A stretch of 64,000 bases of DNA from Lepturacanthus savala (GCA_030544235.1 CM060464.1:22683152-22747151), one strand, 5' to 3'; shown: positions 1 through 13,709, counted from the stretch's first letter. Numbers and translations are program-made. The notes: a model not told the origin generated them from the sequence alone.

Positions 1-328
1 AATCTGGATATAGCTTCAGTAGATGATGAAAAACCTCTACGGGGACTTGTTAAGATCCCTATAAAAAGTACAATGGTTATGATTAAACTCCTAAAGAGCA
101 TTCAGTTGTTCTGAAGCCAACAGAAATACTCTCTGTAGTGTGGGGTCGTTGTTGAGGCCTTACCATCCTGCAGCAGTGTAGCAGACAGTCTCCATTAGCT
201 CATCTCAACAGTAACACCTGGTCACAGAACAAAGCACATGTTTTACACACAATATTAAAACAAAGTGAAATTATTACAGCGCTCTCATGACCTTCTGATG
301 CCCCGTGAGCAACGTCTCTGAGCTGCTG

Positions 329-574
329 CTACGCGGAGCAGAGAGTAGACATATAAAGAGAGCAGCAAGGGTGTTTTCCAGGAATGCACCGACTGCTCAG
401 CTCCAAACGTTCAGTCTGCCCATATAAGGCCTGAGCTGGCCTTTTATTTTTGGGATCATGGAAAATGGGATCGCTGCTTTGGATAAACATTCCCTCTTGC
501 AGTCTGCGATCACTCCCACTGATAGTTTGTCTTCCCTCCCCTCCCTCCTCCTTACAGTTGGCTACATACATTCC
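329..574. promoter_or_regulatory. Possible muscle-type enhancer/promoter (SRF and TEAD-like sites)
   Basis: The stretch contains a perfect CArg box, CCATATAAGG, at 420-429, and three CATTCC/GGAATG (MCAT/TEAD-type) hexamers at 381-386, 488-493 and 569-574. A TATAAAG lies at 352-358. These combinations occur in muscle regulatory DNA, but short motifs arise by chance, and no exon of a target gene is visible beside it. Direction is unclear: the TATA-like site reads on the plus strand, while a GC-rich possible initiation region lies towards lower coordinates. Confidence 0.3.
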
Positions 575-615
575 CTTTTCTAGTCATAGTGGGGAGAGAC
601 TCACTTAAAAGGCAG

Positions 616-616
<1 letters not shown>

Positions 617-684
<68 letters not shown>
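617..684. repeat. (AG)n microsatellite
   Basis: About 33 uninterrupted AG units. Open frames across it are repeat artefacts. Confidence 0.97.
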
Positions 685-687
<3 letters not shown>

Positions 688-777
688 GCTTTATCTCACA
701 CAGCTTCTCCCTGTGCTCCAGGCTCAAGAAGTCCATATTAAGAAAAAAGACCTGCTCTCTCTCTCTCTTTCTCTCTT

Positions 778-779
<2 letters not shown>

Positions 780-841
<62 letters not shown>
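780..841. repeat. (CA)n microsatellite
   Basis: About 30 CA units, preceded by a short CT-rich stretch at 755-779. Confidence 0.97.
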
Positions 842-843
<2 letters not shown>

Positions 844-1140
844 CGTCTGGAAGTTTGTCGTCAGGTGTTATCCCAGTTTAACTTAAAGCAACAAGCACGT
901 CTGTTCTCTCCCTCCTCATCCCTCAATCATGGTCCTCATCAGCCTTGAATCAGATCATTTTGTTTATACTTGTCAGTATAAATTCTATCCAGCTGTGTTA
1001 CATTAAACTTCTTATAAGAACTTTGTGTTTTAAATCCAAAGATGTTTGGTTTGGCTTTGGTTTGATGTAAAATAAGATGTAATGTGAGGAATGTGTGAAG
1101 ATGTCAATCAGTTGACCAAATACTGAACATTGTTTGACTG
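842..1140. other. Unannotated intergenic sequence
   Basis: AT-rich sequence with no splice-flanked open frame, repeat or RNA gene that I can recognise. Confidence 0.5.
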
Positions 1141-1142
1141 TC

Positions 1143-1233
1143 ACAGGGGACCAGGGGACTAGAGGACCATGGGATCAGGGAACCAGAGGATCAAAGGAAC
1201 CATTGGACCAGAGGACCAGAGGAACCATGGGAC
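1143..1233 (+). repeat. Degenerate minisatellite, GGACCAGAGGA-type units
   Basis: Roughly nine irregular 9-12 nt units resembling GGACCAGAGGA or GGACCATGG in tandem. Units differ by single bases and spacing, so this is an old or diverging minisatellite. Confidence 0.7.
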
Positions 1234-1276
1234 ATCTGTCTGACTGATCAAACTGACTGTTACATCATTGGTCGGC

Positions 1277-1354
1277 AGGTGTTACCAATGGTGCTAATTA
1301 AGGTTCAGTTCACTAAATATAATGGAACCTTAATTAGTATCCTTGGTAACACCT
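1277..1354. repeat. Imperfect palindrome, MITE-like
   Basis: Two 30-nt arms (1277-1306 and 1325-1354) are inverted copies of each other, differing only in a few central positions, around an 18-nt loop. The inner part CTAATTAAGGTTC is also present as terminal inverted repeats of a short element at 57611-57720, which argues for a small non-autonomous transposon family rather than a chance hairpin. Confidence 0.65.
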
Positions 1355-1825
1355 GTGATTACCTATGACCATTCATTAGATCAACTTCACACACACACAT
1401 GCTAAATGGTAAAAATGACACCATGACTGGCTGTGATGCTCCATGTTCTCTTTTCAGTAGCTACTGTGATAACTGATAACAATCTGCATGGCAGCATGTT
1501 TGACATAGTTTGGCTAATATTTATAAGCTCTATTGTACATGTTTGAAAATGGTTTAGAAACTCCTTGTATTGTATCAAATATAACACAGATTATGTGTTT
1601 CAAATGTTTTGCTACATCTTTTACATGCTCTTTTTTTCCCTGTTAATTTTTTGGGGGGAGGTTTTCCTTTTTGAATCGAGGTGGGACAAAAAGTCAAGTG
1701 GATGACAAAAGACACTCTAACTTCCATTTCACAGGGCTGTTCATTTCATGTCACGTCAATAAAGTTGATTTAAACCAAATACAAAGTGTCACAGTGAGAC
1801 AGTCTACAGCTCTCTCTCTCTCTCT
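1355..1825. other. Unannotated intergenic sequence
   Basis: No gene, RNA or repeat recognised. Contains a short CT run just before the TG repeat. Confidence 0.5.
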
Positions 1826-1835
1826 GTATGTGTGT

Positions 1836-1924
<89 letters not shown>

Positions 1925-1936
1925 TGTGTGTGTGTG
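1826..1936. repeat. (TG)n microsatellite
   Basis: About 55 TG units with two TA interruptions. Confidence 0.97.
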
Positions 1937-2066
1937 ACAGGCTGTGATAACAGTCAGATACATCATCTCTCCTGAGCCAAACATTTCCTAATATGGTTGT
2001 CTTTCTCTTTCTCATGGCTCTAAATCACACACAGGAAGCATTGAACGTCTCACTAAATATGTCTCA

Positions 2067-3120
<1,054 letters not shown>

Positions 3121-3167
3121 TCTATACATGGTGCTGGAGCCACAGAGAAGTCCATGTCTCTACATCA

Positions 3168-3296
3168 TTCTCTCTTTTTTCCTGCATTCTTCTCATCCTC
3201 CTCCTCCTCCTCCCTGTCCCCATCCTCCTCTTCCTCTTCCTAACCCCCTTCTCCCTCGTCCTCGTCTTCTTCGTCCCCCTCCTCCCATGTGAAATT
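3168..3296. repeat. Polypyrimidine tract (CTC/CTT-rich)
   Basis: A nearly pure C/T stretch on the plus strand dominated by CCT and CTT units, directly after the TG microsatellite. It is a candidate triplex-forming (H-DNA) mirror-type tract. The proline-, serine- or leucine-rich frames across it are compositional. Confidence 0.8.
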
Positions 3297-3904
3297 GACC
3301 CTGGGAATGGGGGGCCTGGTCCCAGAGGGGGACTGCATTGCGGGTGTGTGTGAGTGTGAGTGTGAAGGGGTTATGTGAAAATCCTGCTAACCCCATGGCC
3401 CTAAGACTTTTGACTGCTCAGTAAATAAATAGACGATTTCCTCCTCTCCTCCCCTCATACACGTTCTCATGTTCGTGCCAGTCGGCTGCAGGACAACAGC
3501 TCATGGCTGCTGCTGGACTCGAGGATGTGTTCTATGTGCTGGACTGTAGGAACATGGACCTCAGTGTGAAAGTTTGTTACACTACCATTATCCTCCTAAA
3601 GCCAGTCAAGCACTGTCAAAATATATAATAGATTTCTAGAGAGACTGAATAGTCAAGAGTTTCACCACTGGTTTAAAGTCAGAAGAAAACATGTTTCCAC
3701 CAGATATTAAAAGAAAAACTACAACCCTTGCTCTAAAACTGTTCAAATAAACATGACAGAACATCAAAAGAACTCCATGTAAAACTGCTTCACAACAGCA
3801 AATTAGGATTTTAGAAAATCTCAAAGGTTCTTGTGGTCTTACCTGGTCTTTCATCCAAAGCTCCTGGTTCTCCTTCCTTCATCTGTCTCTGAGCGTGATG
3901 TGTT

Positions 3905-4936
3905 CTGAGGAAACAGACACAAGTTATACAGCATGAATGATATGTGACTTGTGTACAGGTTACTGCTGTTCTAGTTTTTCTTTTTGATGATTAATAAAAC
4001 ACAATCACGTGACAAAAAATGCAAAACCTAACAAATTCTACAATGATATGAAGACATTTTGAGTTTTTGTGTGTAATGTGCCTGCTGAACTGTACAGTCC
4101 TGTTAGATAACCTGTCAACTCAGAGCAGGAACACATCTTAAACACCAATATGATATATATTTCACATATATCACATGCATTAGTGATGCACTGTTAACTG
4201 GACTACACTGTAACTAGAAGTGGGTTAGTTCCATATCAAGGCCTTTAAACTCTGCTGTAAGTCAAGTCAGTTTTTATATAGAACCAAAGCACAGATATCT
4301 TATTAAACGTTTCATAGATTCCCCTAGGAGCAAGATCATTATTTATCTCAACTGGTTGGGTTGAGAAATAGCAGCAATCTTATACATTCATGTCATATTT
4401 TTATTAGTGTTATCAGGACTATTTTATTTATATAGCCCGATTCACAATCTAACCTCAAAGGGCTTAAGAGGTAAGATTAAAGAACAACCTTTATTATTAG
4501 ACTAATTCAGATCAGGAAGCTACCCCCCGGTAAACCTTTGATGGGAAAAAAAATCAAATACATTCAGAATCTGTGTCAGATTGTACAATAATCTCATGTC
4601 AAACATATTAAATCATAGCACTCACACAAAAAACATGTATATATCCTAGCAGATGTGTCATCAACCCACATCATGTAGCAAAAACCATTGGTGTTGTTTC
4701 TTTAACTGACGACACAGCAGCATATGAATGTAGATCAATGAGCTACCTGTCCAGTATATATGTGAACTAACAATCACCAGCGTTTTTGTTTTTTTTACAT
4801 TGTTTCATGCGATGCTCTGATTGGTCGGTTTGTAGTCATGGATTATAGCAGCAGTCACATCAGCTGTCAGCAGACGAGTCTCAATGTCAGACCGAAGACT
4901 TCACCGGGTCAAACAGAGTCTGCAACAGTACGGAGT
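3905..4936. other. Unannotated sequence (possible intron)
   Basis: AT-rich and without open frames. It would lie within the first intron of the candidate minus-strand transcript if that is real. No repeat family recognised. Confidence 0.4.
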
Positions 4937-4939
4937 CAC

Positions 4940-4950
4940 TCAGTCAGTCA

Positions 4951-5000
<50 letters not shown>
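4940..5000. repeat. (CAGT)n/(CTGT)n tetranucleotide repeat
   Basis: Three CAGT units run into about thirteen CTGT units. Confidence 0.95.
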
Positions 5001-5594
5001 AGGCCTTTGATGAGCATTACCTCTGCTTTAAACTGTTGAACCTATCGTGGAGCAGACTTTTGTAATTCAACTGTTCTCACAATGAAATCCTAACTCTAAC
5101 CCAAACACTCTCACATGATTTGCATTGCTTGATCTATCGCAAGCAGCTTGCACACTGTAAATGTAATGAATCATTTATAGATATACATACAGATTAAAGC
5201 TACGAGGTGTTCATACCTTATTGAGTCCTGTGCTGCAGGTCAGCTGCTGCTGGGACCTTCACCTACAGTCGAGGTGTTTCGCTCGCTGCCGTTTTCACAG
5301 CCACGCCGCCGCTGATCAGATGATCTGAAGTTCTCTAAAACATTCTCACAGATGCAGTATTTCCACAGTGAGTTTGAATGTGCTCATCAGTGTGAGACAC
5401 CCGCTGCTCTCTGTGTGTCTTCCTTAAGAAGCAGATGGACTGCCAAGCCATGCATTCCACTGTTACCTTGTATGGTCACTGCGGGGCGGGCCTTACACCA
5501 GGGAATGCCCCCTCAAGACATGACTGATTGGCTGATGTCAGAGGACCCGAGAGGCCTCAACTAGTGACCCAGAGAGTCTGTCTGGGAACGATGG

Positions 5595-5778
5595 AGGGGC
5601 AGAGATAAACAGAGGAGAGGAGGGAATGCGAAACAAGAGGGAGAAAGAGAGAAAGAGGAGGGAGAGGGTTAGGGTTAGAGAGAGAGGAGAAGAGGTCAGA
5701 GGAGGAGGAGAAGAAGGAGAAGAAAAGAGACAGAAGAAGTGAAGAAAGTAAAGAGAAATGGAGAAAAGAAGGAGGAGT
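5595..5778. repeat. Polypurine (GA-rich) tract
   Basis: Some 180 nt of nearly uninterrupted A/G on the plus strand, with GGAG, GAAG and AGAG units and a short GGTTAGGGTTAG (two telomere-like units) near 5668. This is typical simple-sequence decay or a candidate triplex-forming tract. Confidence 0.8.
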
Positions 5779-5902
5779 GTAGGGAGGTATATTTTCTTCA
5801 GTGAATGAAAAAGTGTTTCATATTACTTCTAAATTTGGGCTTTTTCTGCTGGGGCAGCTGATTGGACGGTAAACCATGTGGAACCTATTATACTGCTGTT
5901 AG

Positions 5903-5974
5903 TACACACACACACACACACACACGCACACACACACACACACACATGCACACACACACACACACACACACACA
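5903..5974. repeat. (CA)n microsatellite
   Basis: About 35 CA units with CG and TG interruptions. Confidence 0.95.
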
Positions 5975-7016
5975 GCCATGTGAAGCAGTTTTCTCATGAG
6001 AATATAATGTGGTCTGATGGAGGCTGCAGTTAATTCTACCTCCCTCACTCTCTATTTGACACATGAAGAACAAACTGGCTGTTTATTGTTGGAGCTTCTC
6101 CTTCATCTTTTTTGATTTGGATTGAACCTTTTTTTTTACCAACTAAAGTGTCCTCCAACTGTAAATGTAAATTAATGCCTTTTAACCACTGCAGAATCAT
6201 TGGCTTTAATCAACTTCTGAAGAAAGAGGCTGATTACTCACATGAGGATCAGTTTATTAGAGTAATACTTAACCTTTGAAAACAAATGTATAATGAAACT
6301 AAAGATTTGCTCTTTGTTTTACAGCATATCTGATTATCAGGACAATCTCTCTTGGAAGGAAAATGATATGAATATTTGTATCAAGAATGCAAGAGAGAAA
6401 GAGATTTCCTCTATCTTCACCTCCACACAGGTTAGGATGGAGGACGTTCAACTACAGCTGATGATGCAGTTTACTGGAGACTTAAATACACACATAGTCT
6501 ACAAAAATTAAATCATTACAACATTACATCTCTTCTCAGATTGTGGAGGATGATGTCTCATACATGTCATTACATATAATCCAACACCACCATTCTCAAT
6601 GCATAAAATACTAACACAAGCCCCTCTGCACTACTACAACCCTAATGTCATAGCTGCTAATTGAACACATTCACTAATGAAACACATGCAGAACATTAGT
6701 GTGCCTTAGATAAGATGAATTAAAATAAAACATTTTATTTTATGCATACAACATTTAATAGGGTGTCTCACAGACACCCTATTAAATCCCTATTAGACAC
6801 TCACAGCAACACTAAAACACTACCAATTAAAATAATAATAAGACAAGATAAAACAAGGTCAAGCGTTAAGTCATAAATAAGGAGGGGAGCAAATATTTTA
6901 ACGAGGGCATAGACAGCAATGATATTTAAAAGATATTGAAGCAGCTTAATGTGCAAAATATGTGCTATGATAGATTATTGCACAACAATGGGTTAATCCT
7001 CAGCAGGTATCGGCAG
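5975..7016. other. Unannotated intergenic sequence
   Basis: No splice-bounded frame or recognised repeat. A 15-bp inverted repeat (AGGGTGTCTCACAGACACCCTATT region, near 6759-6785) forms a small hairpin, and the stretch is otherwise AT-rich. Confidence 0.45.
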
Positions 7017-7022
7017 ATGTGT

Positions 7023-7082
<60 letters not shown>

Positions 7083-7096
7083 GTGTGTGTGTGTGT
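7017..7096. repeat. (TG)n microsatellite
   Basis: About 38 TG units with two TA interruptions. Confidence 0.95.
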
Positions 7097-7462
7097 TTTG
7101 GTGGTTTGGTGTCCTTCCTTCACTCGAGTTCTGGGTGTGTGGTGTCTCTTGGTTGATGTTGGTGACCAGTACCACAGTCCTCTGTCAGTGAGTTTTGCCT
7201 CTGGAACATCAGCTGTAAAAAGACACATCATCATCATGTGACACTTCAGAGGAAGATGTTTCCATCAAAACACATCAAATCGAAGGTATGAGAAATCATC
7301 ACTAAAAAGTTGTCGATCAAACACGCGGGGCATGCAGGTTTACGCCCCATTCCTACCATTTCTAAGGCTGATCTCACACCAAAATAATGACACAGACGCT
7401 AAAAAAATATTGTTGTGAATTGACAGATTGCTTGATTTCAGGAAAAGTCATGACTCTCTGCA

Positions 7463-7860
7463 ACTTTAACCGTTTTAAGCCCAGATTTTTTTTACAAAGA
7501 TTTCATGCATATAATTATATCAGTTGAGTCACTAACAATCATGTTATACACCTATTTTCTTTTCCATTTTGTACACTTTTCTTTGTGTAAAATAGCAGCA
7601 TTTTAAAGGCTCTTATAGTTTCCACAAGCACAAATCTGCCCATAAACAAAAATGTACTTATCCCATTAACATAATTCTCTTTTGGGGGATTATTAAAGAG
7701 ACTTAAATGATTAAATAGACATATACATGTCAAGGTTGAAAATCATAATAATCTAAATAAAATGACTCTTTCTGGGAGTTTGTCTTCTCCATGTTCTCAG
7801 GAGAAAGGGACAGGAAGTTGATGACGTCATATGCCAGGAAGCACTTGGAAGCTGCACTTG
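7463..7860. mobile_element. Copy 1 of a diverged interspersed element
   Basis: About 330 nt is alignable by eye, in the same order and orientation, with 9540-9855. Shared landmarks are ATATCAGTTGAGTCA, a CATAAACAAAAA block, AGATATATACATGTCA-type and ATAATCTAAATAAAA blocks, and a GGAAGTTGATGACG-like block near the end. The left edge TTAACCGTTTTAAGCCC has a TTAA start as in piggyBac-type elements, but the family assignment is only a guess. This copy carries a perfect CRE palindrome, TGACGTCA (7822-7829), which the other copy lacks. Confidence 0.5.
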
Positions 7861-8240
7861 GAGCAGAGTGACCAGCATGTTGTGAACCTGCCTGTCGGAC
7901 ATCTGTCAATCACGTCTTAGTTATTGTTCCATTCTAAATATCACAGTGTCAGATCACCTCTCAGCCTCTCAGCCCAGTCTGAAGGCATGGTGTTAAGCTA
8001 CAATATCACTGCACTGACTTTTGTAATGTTCCTCCTATCACAACTAGTACAGGACGCAGGTTCTGCTCATATTTACTCTAAAACTGGTAGGAAACTAACA
8101 ATTACAGCTGCAGTTTAGAGATGATTTTTCAGCATGTTTTTCTTTTTATTACTTGCCTTGAGATATTAAAATATATATTAATATCTGGCAAATGAGGCTG
8201 AAACTATTTAGTGGTAAAAGAAATAAACAATGCAGGTTGA

Positions 8241-8531
8241 AGACCTGGGTCTGGGACCTTTCTGTGTGGAGTTTGCATGTTCTCCCAGTGTCTGCATGGA
8301 TTTCCTCTGGGTTCTCCTGCTTCCTTGCACAGTCAAAAACATGTTGAGGTTAATTGGAGACTCTAAATTGCCCGTAGGTGTGAGTGTGTGAGTGAATGGT
8401 GTGTGTGCCCCACGATTGGCTGACGATCATCTGGGGTGTATCCCTGCCTCTCACCTGTAACGCACTGGGATTGGCTCCAGCAGACCATGTGACCCTAATG
8501 AGGAATAAGCGGATGTAGAAGATGATTGAAT
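8241..8531 (+). mobile_element. tRNA-derived SINE (5'-truncated)
   Basis: The stretch shares GTGGAGTTTGCATGTTCTCC, GGTTAATTGGAGACTCTAAA and the tail CCTAATGAGGAATAAGC with the copies at 34262 and 34790. These blocks belong to an abundant teleost SINE type with a tRNA-like head (V-SINE-like, from memory). The promoter head is missing here. Confidence 0.8.
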
Positions 8532-9539
8532 GAAGGAATTAACAATACTGAGCCTTTACAGGATGGAACAGCGCTGATAGATCAGCAATGTCAGCCCCAT
8601 CAGTTAAAGTGTATGAATCAAACGCTGATTGGCACAAAACATCAAGTTCTTCCTAGAGAAAAAAGATTGAGAGAAGAGATGTACAACTACATTAAGATGA
8701 GTTTTTGTACTTGGGATACAAAACCTCAATTAAAAACCAGAAAAAAATGATTATATGGGACCTTTAATGTATTGATGCTCGATATATATATAATATATGG
8801 ATAACATAATTATTAATTATCTAAAAGTGGGTGTATCTTGAGTATCCAAACGTAAATGCCCGTGTCAGTTAGTGCATGATTTTCACCAGTCAATCATCAC
8901 GCTGCTCTCAGACATAGCTCCAGATTCAGCGTTTAAAGATTTTTTTTCTTCCTGGTAAGTAGATGTTTAACATTTTAGCAGCGAGAGGAAGAGGAACGAG
9001 GGCAGGTAGGATCCTCTTTCTTCTGCCTGTTCTGTGTCTTGTGTCTTAATAAGGTAATGTTTGGAGATGGTTCACTGTTTACAGCAGCTGACAAGAGACT
9101 GGGCTATTAGTGATGGCAGCTAAGCATAGACACACACTCACACACACATACACACGTGCACGCTAAATGTACAATCAGTCTACATCAGGAGTAAATCTTG
9201 TGTAAATCTGTGTGTGTGTTTGCAGTCTTTTCCCTCATATGGAGCGGAGTCCTCCCACTAAACCATATCAACTGAGTCCACATTGACTCATTCGCTACGT
9301 ACAAAACACTCAGACTTCTGAGGGATTTGTAACAAGTTGGACTGGTGATGATAGCACGCAGCAACATCCAAGGAAACAAAATACAAAGTGACTGTAAAAG
9401 GTTGTAAGATTTCCTCTTGTTCTTAGACATAACTGATGTTGGTGCAGCACTTAGAGTTCCAGGCAGAGCTTCATGACTGTATGACCTCCACTAAATGAAA
9501 CCCTTCCTTCATTATAAACACAGACAGAGACACTGAGTC
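8532..9539. other. Unannotated intergenic sequence
   Basis: AT-rich. No gene or known repeat recognised; short weak open frames only. Confidence 0.45.
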
Positions 9540-10004
9540 TTTGCATTGAGTCCATGTATATAATGATATCAGTTGAGTCAATAACAATCATTCTATCAAT
9601 CAATTTTCTTCTAGCATTTTAATGGCTATTATAGTTGTCGTTTGCACAAATATTCCCATAAACAAAAACATGTTTATCCCATGTACAAACTTATTTTTTG
9701 GGGGGAATTATTCTAGCGACTTGAATGATTAAATAGATATATACATGTCAGGGTTAAAAAAAGTATAATAATCTAAATAAAACCCCCTTTTTGTGGGAGG
9801 GTTTGTTCATGTTCTTTGGAGGAAGAAGCAGGAAATGGATGACGGGAGGCACTTAATTGTTTTCTCTTAAAAATGTTGTCTAAGTTGTTTCCTATCATGT
9901 TGTTAGAAAAGACAAAAAGCTGTATGAGTAACAGTTCAATTTGTTTTTATTTTAAGCATAAAATGACAGTCATAGACGTAAAGGCTCATAGGCTCAAATG
10001 GGTT
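9540..10004. mobile_element. Copy 2 of the diverged interspersed element
   Basis: This is the partner of 7463-7860. Its right edge, with CAAATGGGTTAAGG near 9990-10004, also ends in GGGTTAA, which would mirror a TTAACC start. The similarity covers roughly the first 315 nt. Confidence 0.45.
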
Positions 10005-11700
10005 AAGGTAAGCTGTGTGTTCCTATAGGCAGCAGGAATCTTACACTGAGATTGTCCTCAGTCCAGGACCTTTCGTTGACTTGATTCAACTCATATACAG
10101 ATTATAAAGAATCCAATGACTAACACAGGTTGCATGTCAGTGTTGTGTGGAGCTAACAGAAGCTGCTTAGTGTCACAGGAAGTCCATTAGAGCAGCAGGA
10201 AGCTGAACGCTGTTTATATTCACTGGAAGCAGCAGAAAGGTTAGGGTTCCTATTCACTGGGACACACACACACACACACACACACTCAGAGTGTGTGTGA
10301 CTCCATCTTTCTTTACGCCAACTTGTCAAAGCAGGAAGAGCAGAGATTAGTGGAGCCAGAATTAGAACAGCGTGTACAGGTGGATGTGTATCTGCTCTAT
10401 GTTAGACACCTTCTGCTCTACAACTTTAGTTTTATGACTGTTATCATTAACAGACGCCTTAAAGCAGCTTAAACCACAGATGGAGCAGCAGCTTTAAATA
10501 TTATACCCTAACTCATCCCTTTTGTCTTCATTCTTTTAGAATTTCTAAAATATGACTCAGACTCTACAATCTCAATGTTCTTATATAATTATATTTTCTC
10601 TTAGGTTCTGTAGTGTGGACATTCTGGTACAGAGGCTTTTACTTTTTACAGTTACATTTTATTTGGTAGAAAATATCCTCTTTTTTTAAATTTTCCATGA
10701 CTTGAACAAAGTGGAAAGGGTAAATCCTCCATGACTGACATCCAGTCTCCTCTCAACAACATTTTAGTGCTAGTGTGTAATCCATAGAAATGTTCTTCAT
10801 ACAGAATAATTACACTTTACCTGCATCTTACCCAGAGTCTATGGTATGACCATTCAATAAACTGAGATTTGTACTTTCACAAGTGCAATAAGGCAGAATA
10901 TAAAAACACTATGACCACTAGATGGTAGTAGAAGACTAGCGAAGATAACTGATTATAGCCTAAGAAAATAAAGCATATTATAATATATAATAATCACTTA
11001 TCTTCAATAGTCTTCTACTAATGGAGATAACTGAAGATATTCTATCAATGTGACTGTAGTAGAATATCTAATTGGTTACTTGTGGCATCAGCATAATCAT
11101 GGTCACCAATATCATATTACATTACATGTTTTTTTCAAAATAATATTTTGACTGTTTCTTCTGATGTGCTCCCACAAATCATTTTACACTCATCAATAAT
11201 TAACATTGGGTCGTCCTCTATGCCCCAAATCTATCATATATGAAGACAACATGGAGAAAAATGGATGTCTGCAACAAAACTGCAGTGAATTTGCCAGGTA
11301 AATGGATGATAAGCATCTGATAAAAACTTATTTACTTTCACATTAAACGTGAACATTGAATGACATGTATGTGTTTGCAGTTAAGTTATGCAGTAATATG
11401 CTGAGTAGCAAAAAATGCAAAAAAGCAAAAGTTACTGTTGGATTTGCTAAAGTTCATAATTACCAATGCACATATTGTTTGGCTTTATTGGTAGCAGATT
11501 TGAATATAAACAAATAATTCTTAATTATTAAAATGGAATTATTCATTAATAAAATAAAATATAAATATTATAACAGGACACCAGTCTGGATCATGAGTTA
11601 ATAACCAAACAGCTCAGATAGTTTCATTAAACCGGCATTAAAGCAATATAAAAATGCAAATACCGGTAATACAACATCAATGTAGTGTAAGATGTAGAGG

Positions 11701-11701
<1 letters not shown>
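10005..11701. other. Unannotated intergenic sequence
   Basis: Contains a short (CA)n at 10262-10286 and AT-rich stretches. No gene recognised. Confidence 0.45.

Positions 11702-11734
<33 letters not shown>
11702..11734. repeat. (TG)n microsatellite
   Basis: About 16 TG units. Confidence 0.93.
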
Positions 11735-11737
<3 letters not shown>

Positions 11738-12041
11738 CTGATCAGTACAAGAGGAGATAAATGCATTTGATAATCTGACTGATAAAATGACCTTTAGAAT
11801 CTGTCTCTATGTGTAGGATGTCACGTTATATTTAGCTTTCATGATCTTTCTGTGCAGTAAGAAAACCATGAATCATTTTCCCATTGGGTTTCTCCAAAAA
11901 TCACTTGTGACTGAGTGACATTCCTGACGAAAATAGGAATTTACCCAGGGAAAACCCAGTGAACAAACAAGTCCTTTACATAAGGAGATGGCAGTTTCCA
12001 GTTTCCAGTAACTAACAGTATGGGAGAGGAGTGTCAGGGAG

Positions 12042-12042
12042 A

Positions 12043-12111
<69 letters not shown>

Positions 12112-12113
12112 AA
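12042..12113. repeat. (CA)n microsatellite
   Basis: About 35 CA units with two AA interruptions. Confidence 0.95.
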
Positions 12114-13704
12114 CATTCCTAATAGTTGCCTAATAAGTACTTGTCCAACTTTTGACATGACCACATTCCAACGTTTAGTACCACCATTATGACAGTTGGC
12201 ATATCCTATTTTTTCCCTCAAGTCAATTTATCTCAGCTATTAATTAGCAATAAAAAGGTTAACAGGAAGCATCTTGAAACTTTCTTCTCTCTACTTAAAC
12301 TCTAATCAAACTAGATTCAAAGGCAGTCCATAATTAAAAAAAAATCATTTCTGAATGAAATAGTCCAACCTTCAGCTCATAGAGCTCTAATCAAATGCTT
12401 CTAACGCAGAGACCTGCCAACAACGTTGAAGAACGTTTAGCTGCAACCTGGACGACCCAAAGCAAATTACTACAATTTACCAGAACACACTGGCAGCTTT
12501 AAGGGAAGAAAACCCTGTTGCACCATTTAATTTGGCTGTTATATCTAAGGGAGGTAGACATTCTGATTTGAATGATTACTTTAGTCTTGTCAGGCCAAAA
12601 CAGATTCAGGTTCTGTTCTTTTTCAGAATCACAACCTTTGGTGACACCATTCACTTTGTTGTGTTACTGTTCCTGCTCAATGATGCAGTTGCCTGGATTT
12701 TGTTTGGTTCAGTTTTTACTACTTACTGATGGGGAACGGCTATGTAAATTGTTGTTTGTGTGTGTGTGTGTGTGTGTGTGCAAATACACCAACAGGAAAT
12801 TAATTTAATCATCTTGAATCAAATGATTGATTTTTCATCATTTTCACAAATCATATTTTCATAAGTTATTATTCTAAAAGTATTTTCCTACATTATTCCT
12901 GGTTACTATGTCACCGTCCACAACGTGTGCAAAAATGTGAGCGATCATTCATTGATAATTGATTATATTTCTATAATAACTACACTCATGGCTGTCTTTA
13001 ACATTTAGATTAGTGCAGCCACCATTAGTATTTTCACCTACATCACAGCCTCTCGGCCGTTTAACTTTCCAGCTATAGCCTGCAGTCTTTGGCCAGTAAA
13101 CCTCTCAAATTCTTGAACACATTTACAGCCAGACTGAGACATAATCAGTTTTCATCAGGCTAAACGTGTCTCCTGCAGAAATCACCTATTATAGATTAAA
13201 AATATTCAAATAAATCAATATTCCAAAAGTGATAAGTTTGCATGCTTGATTAAAGATGATGCCTAAAACATTCACATTCCATTCAGTCATACTTTGTCAT
13301 GTAATCATAAAGTAATCACATTGAAATGCAACAGGTATTTTCCTATACTATATATGTGCTACATCAAGGCACTACATGGGCCTGGTTTGTGTCCATATGG
13401 CGAAGCAGCTTTATTTCATGCATGGAGGATATTGAAAGTTCTTTACAGGATAATAAATATCCAATAAAGAGATTAAAAATTAAAAAGTGCAGAAAGAGAA
13501 AATGGTATTTCATATTAAAATAGAAAACAAAATGGATAAACACTTAGCTGAGACCATCTTCCTTTAAAATACTATTAGGGAAAGATTTTCATTCCAATAT
13601 CAGAATGTAATTTAAATAAAATACCAAATAAATCCAGTCAATGGTGGAGAGTCAGAAGTTAGGATTACTAAAAGAGACACATGACAAAAGTACTTTCCTG
13701 TTGA
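12114..13704. other. Unannotated intergenic sequence
   Basis: Holds a short (TG)n at 12757-12780. Otherwise AT-rich with no recognisable gene. It lies downstream of the fbxo38 3' end. Confidence 0.45.
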
Positions 13705-13709
13705 GTTCT

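Larger units (their letters stand above)
3467..5300 (-). other. Candidate 5' exons of an unidentified minus-strand transcript
   Basis: Three stretches look splice-bounded on the minus strand. A GC-rich first exon ends at 5220 with donor AATAAG|GTATGA. A 62-nt exon (3904 to 3843) lies between TTTCCTCAG and CCAG|GTAAG. A third starts at 3543 after TTCCTACAG. Joined, they read a 38-codon frame from an ATG at 3882 to a stop at 3467, with an in-frame stop upstream of the ATG. The peptide is not recognised. This could be a 5' UTR, a small ORF in a non-coding RNA, or chance splice-like sequence. Confidence 0.25.

Noticed and set aside
4940..5000. CRISPR-like regular repeat
   Set aside because: It is an uninterrupted tetranucleotide microsatellite without spacers, in a vertebrate genome.
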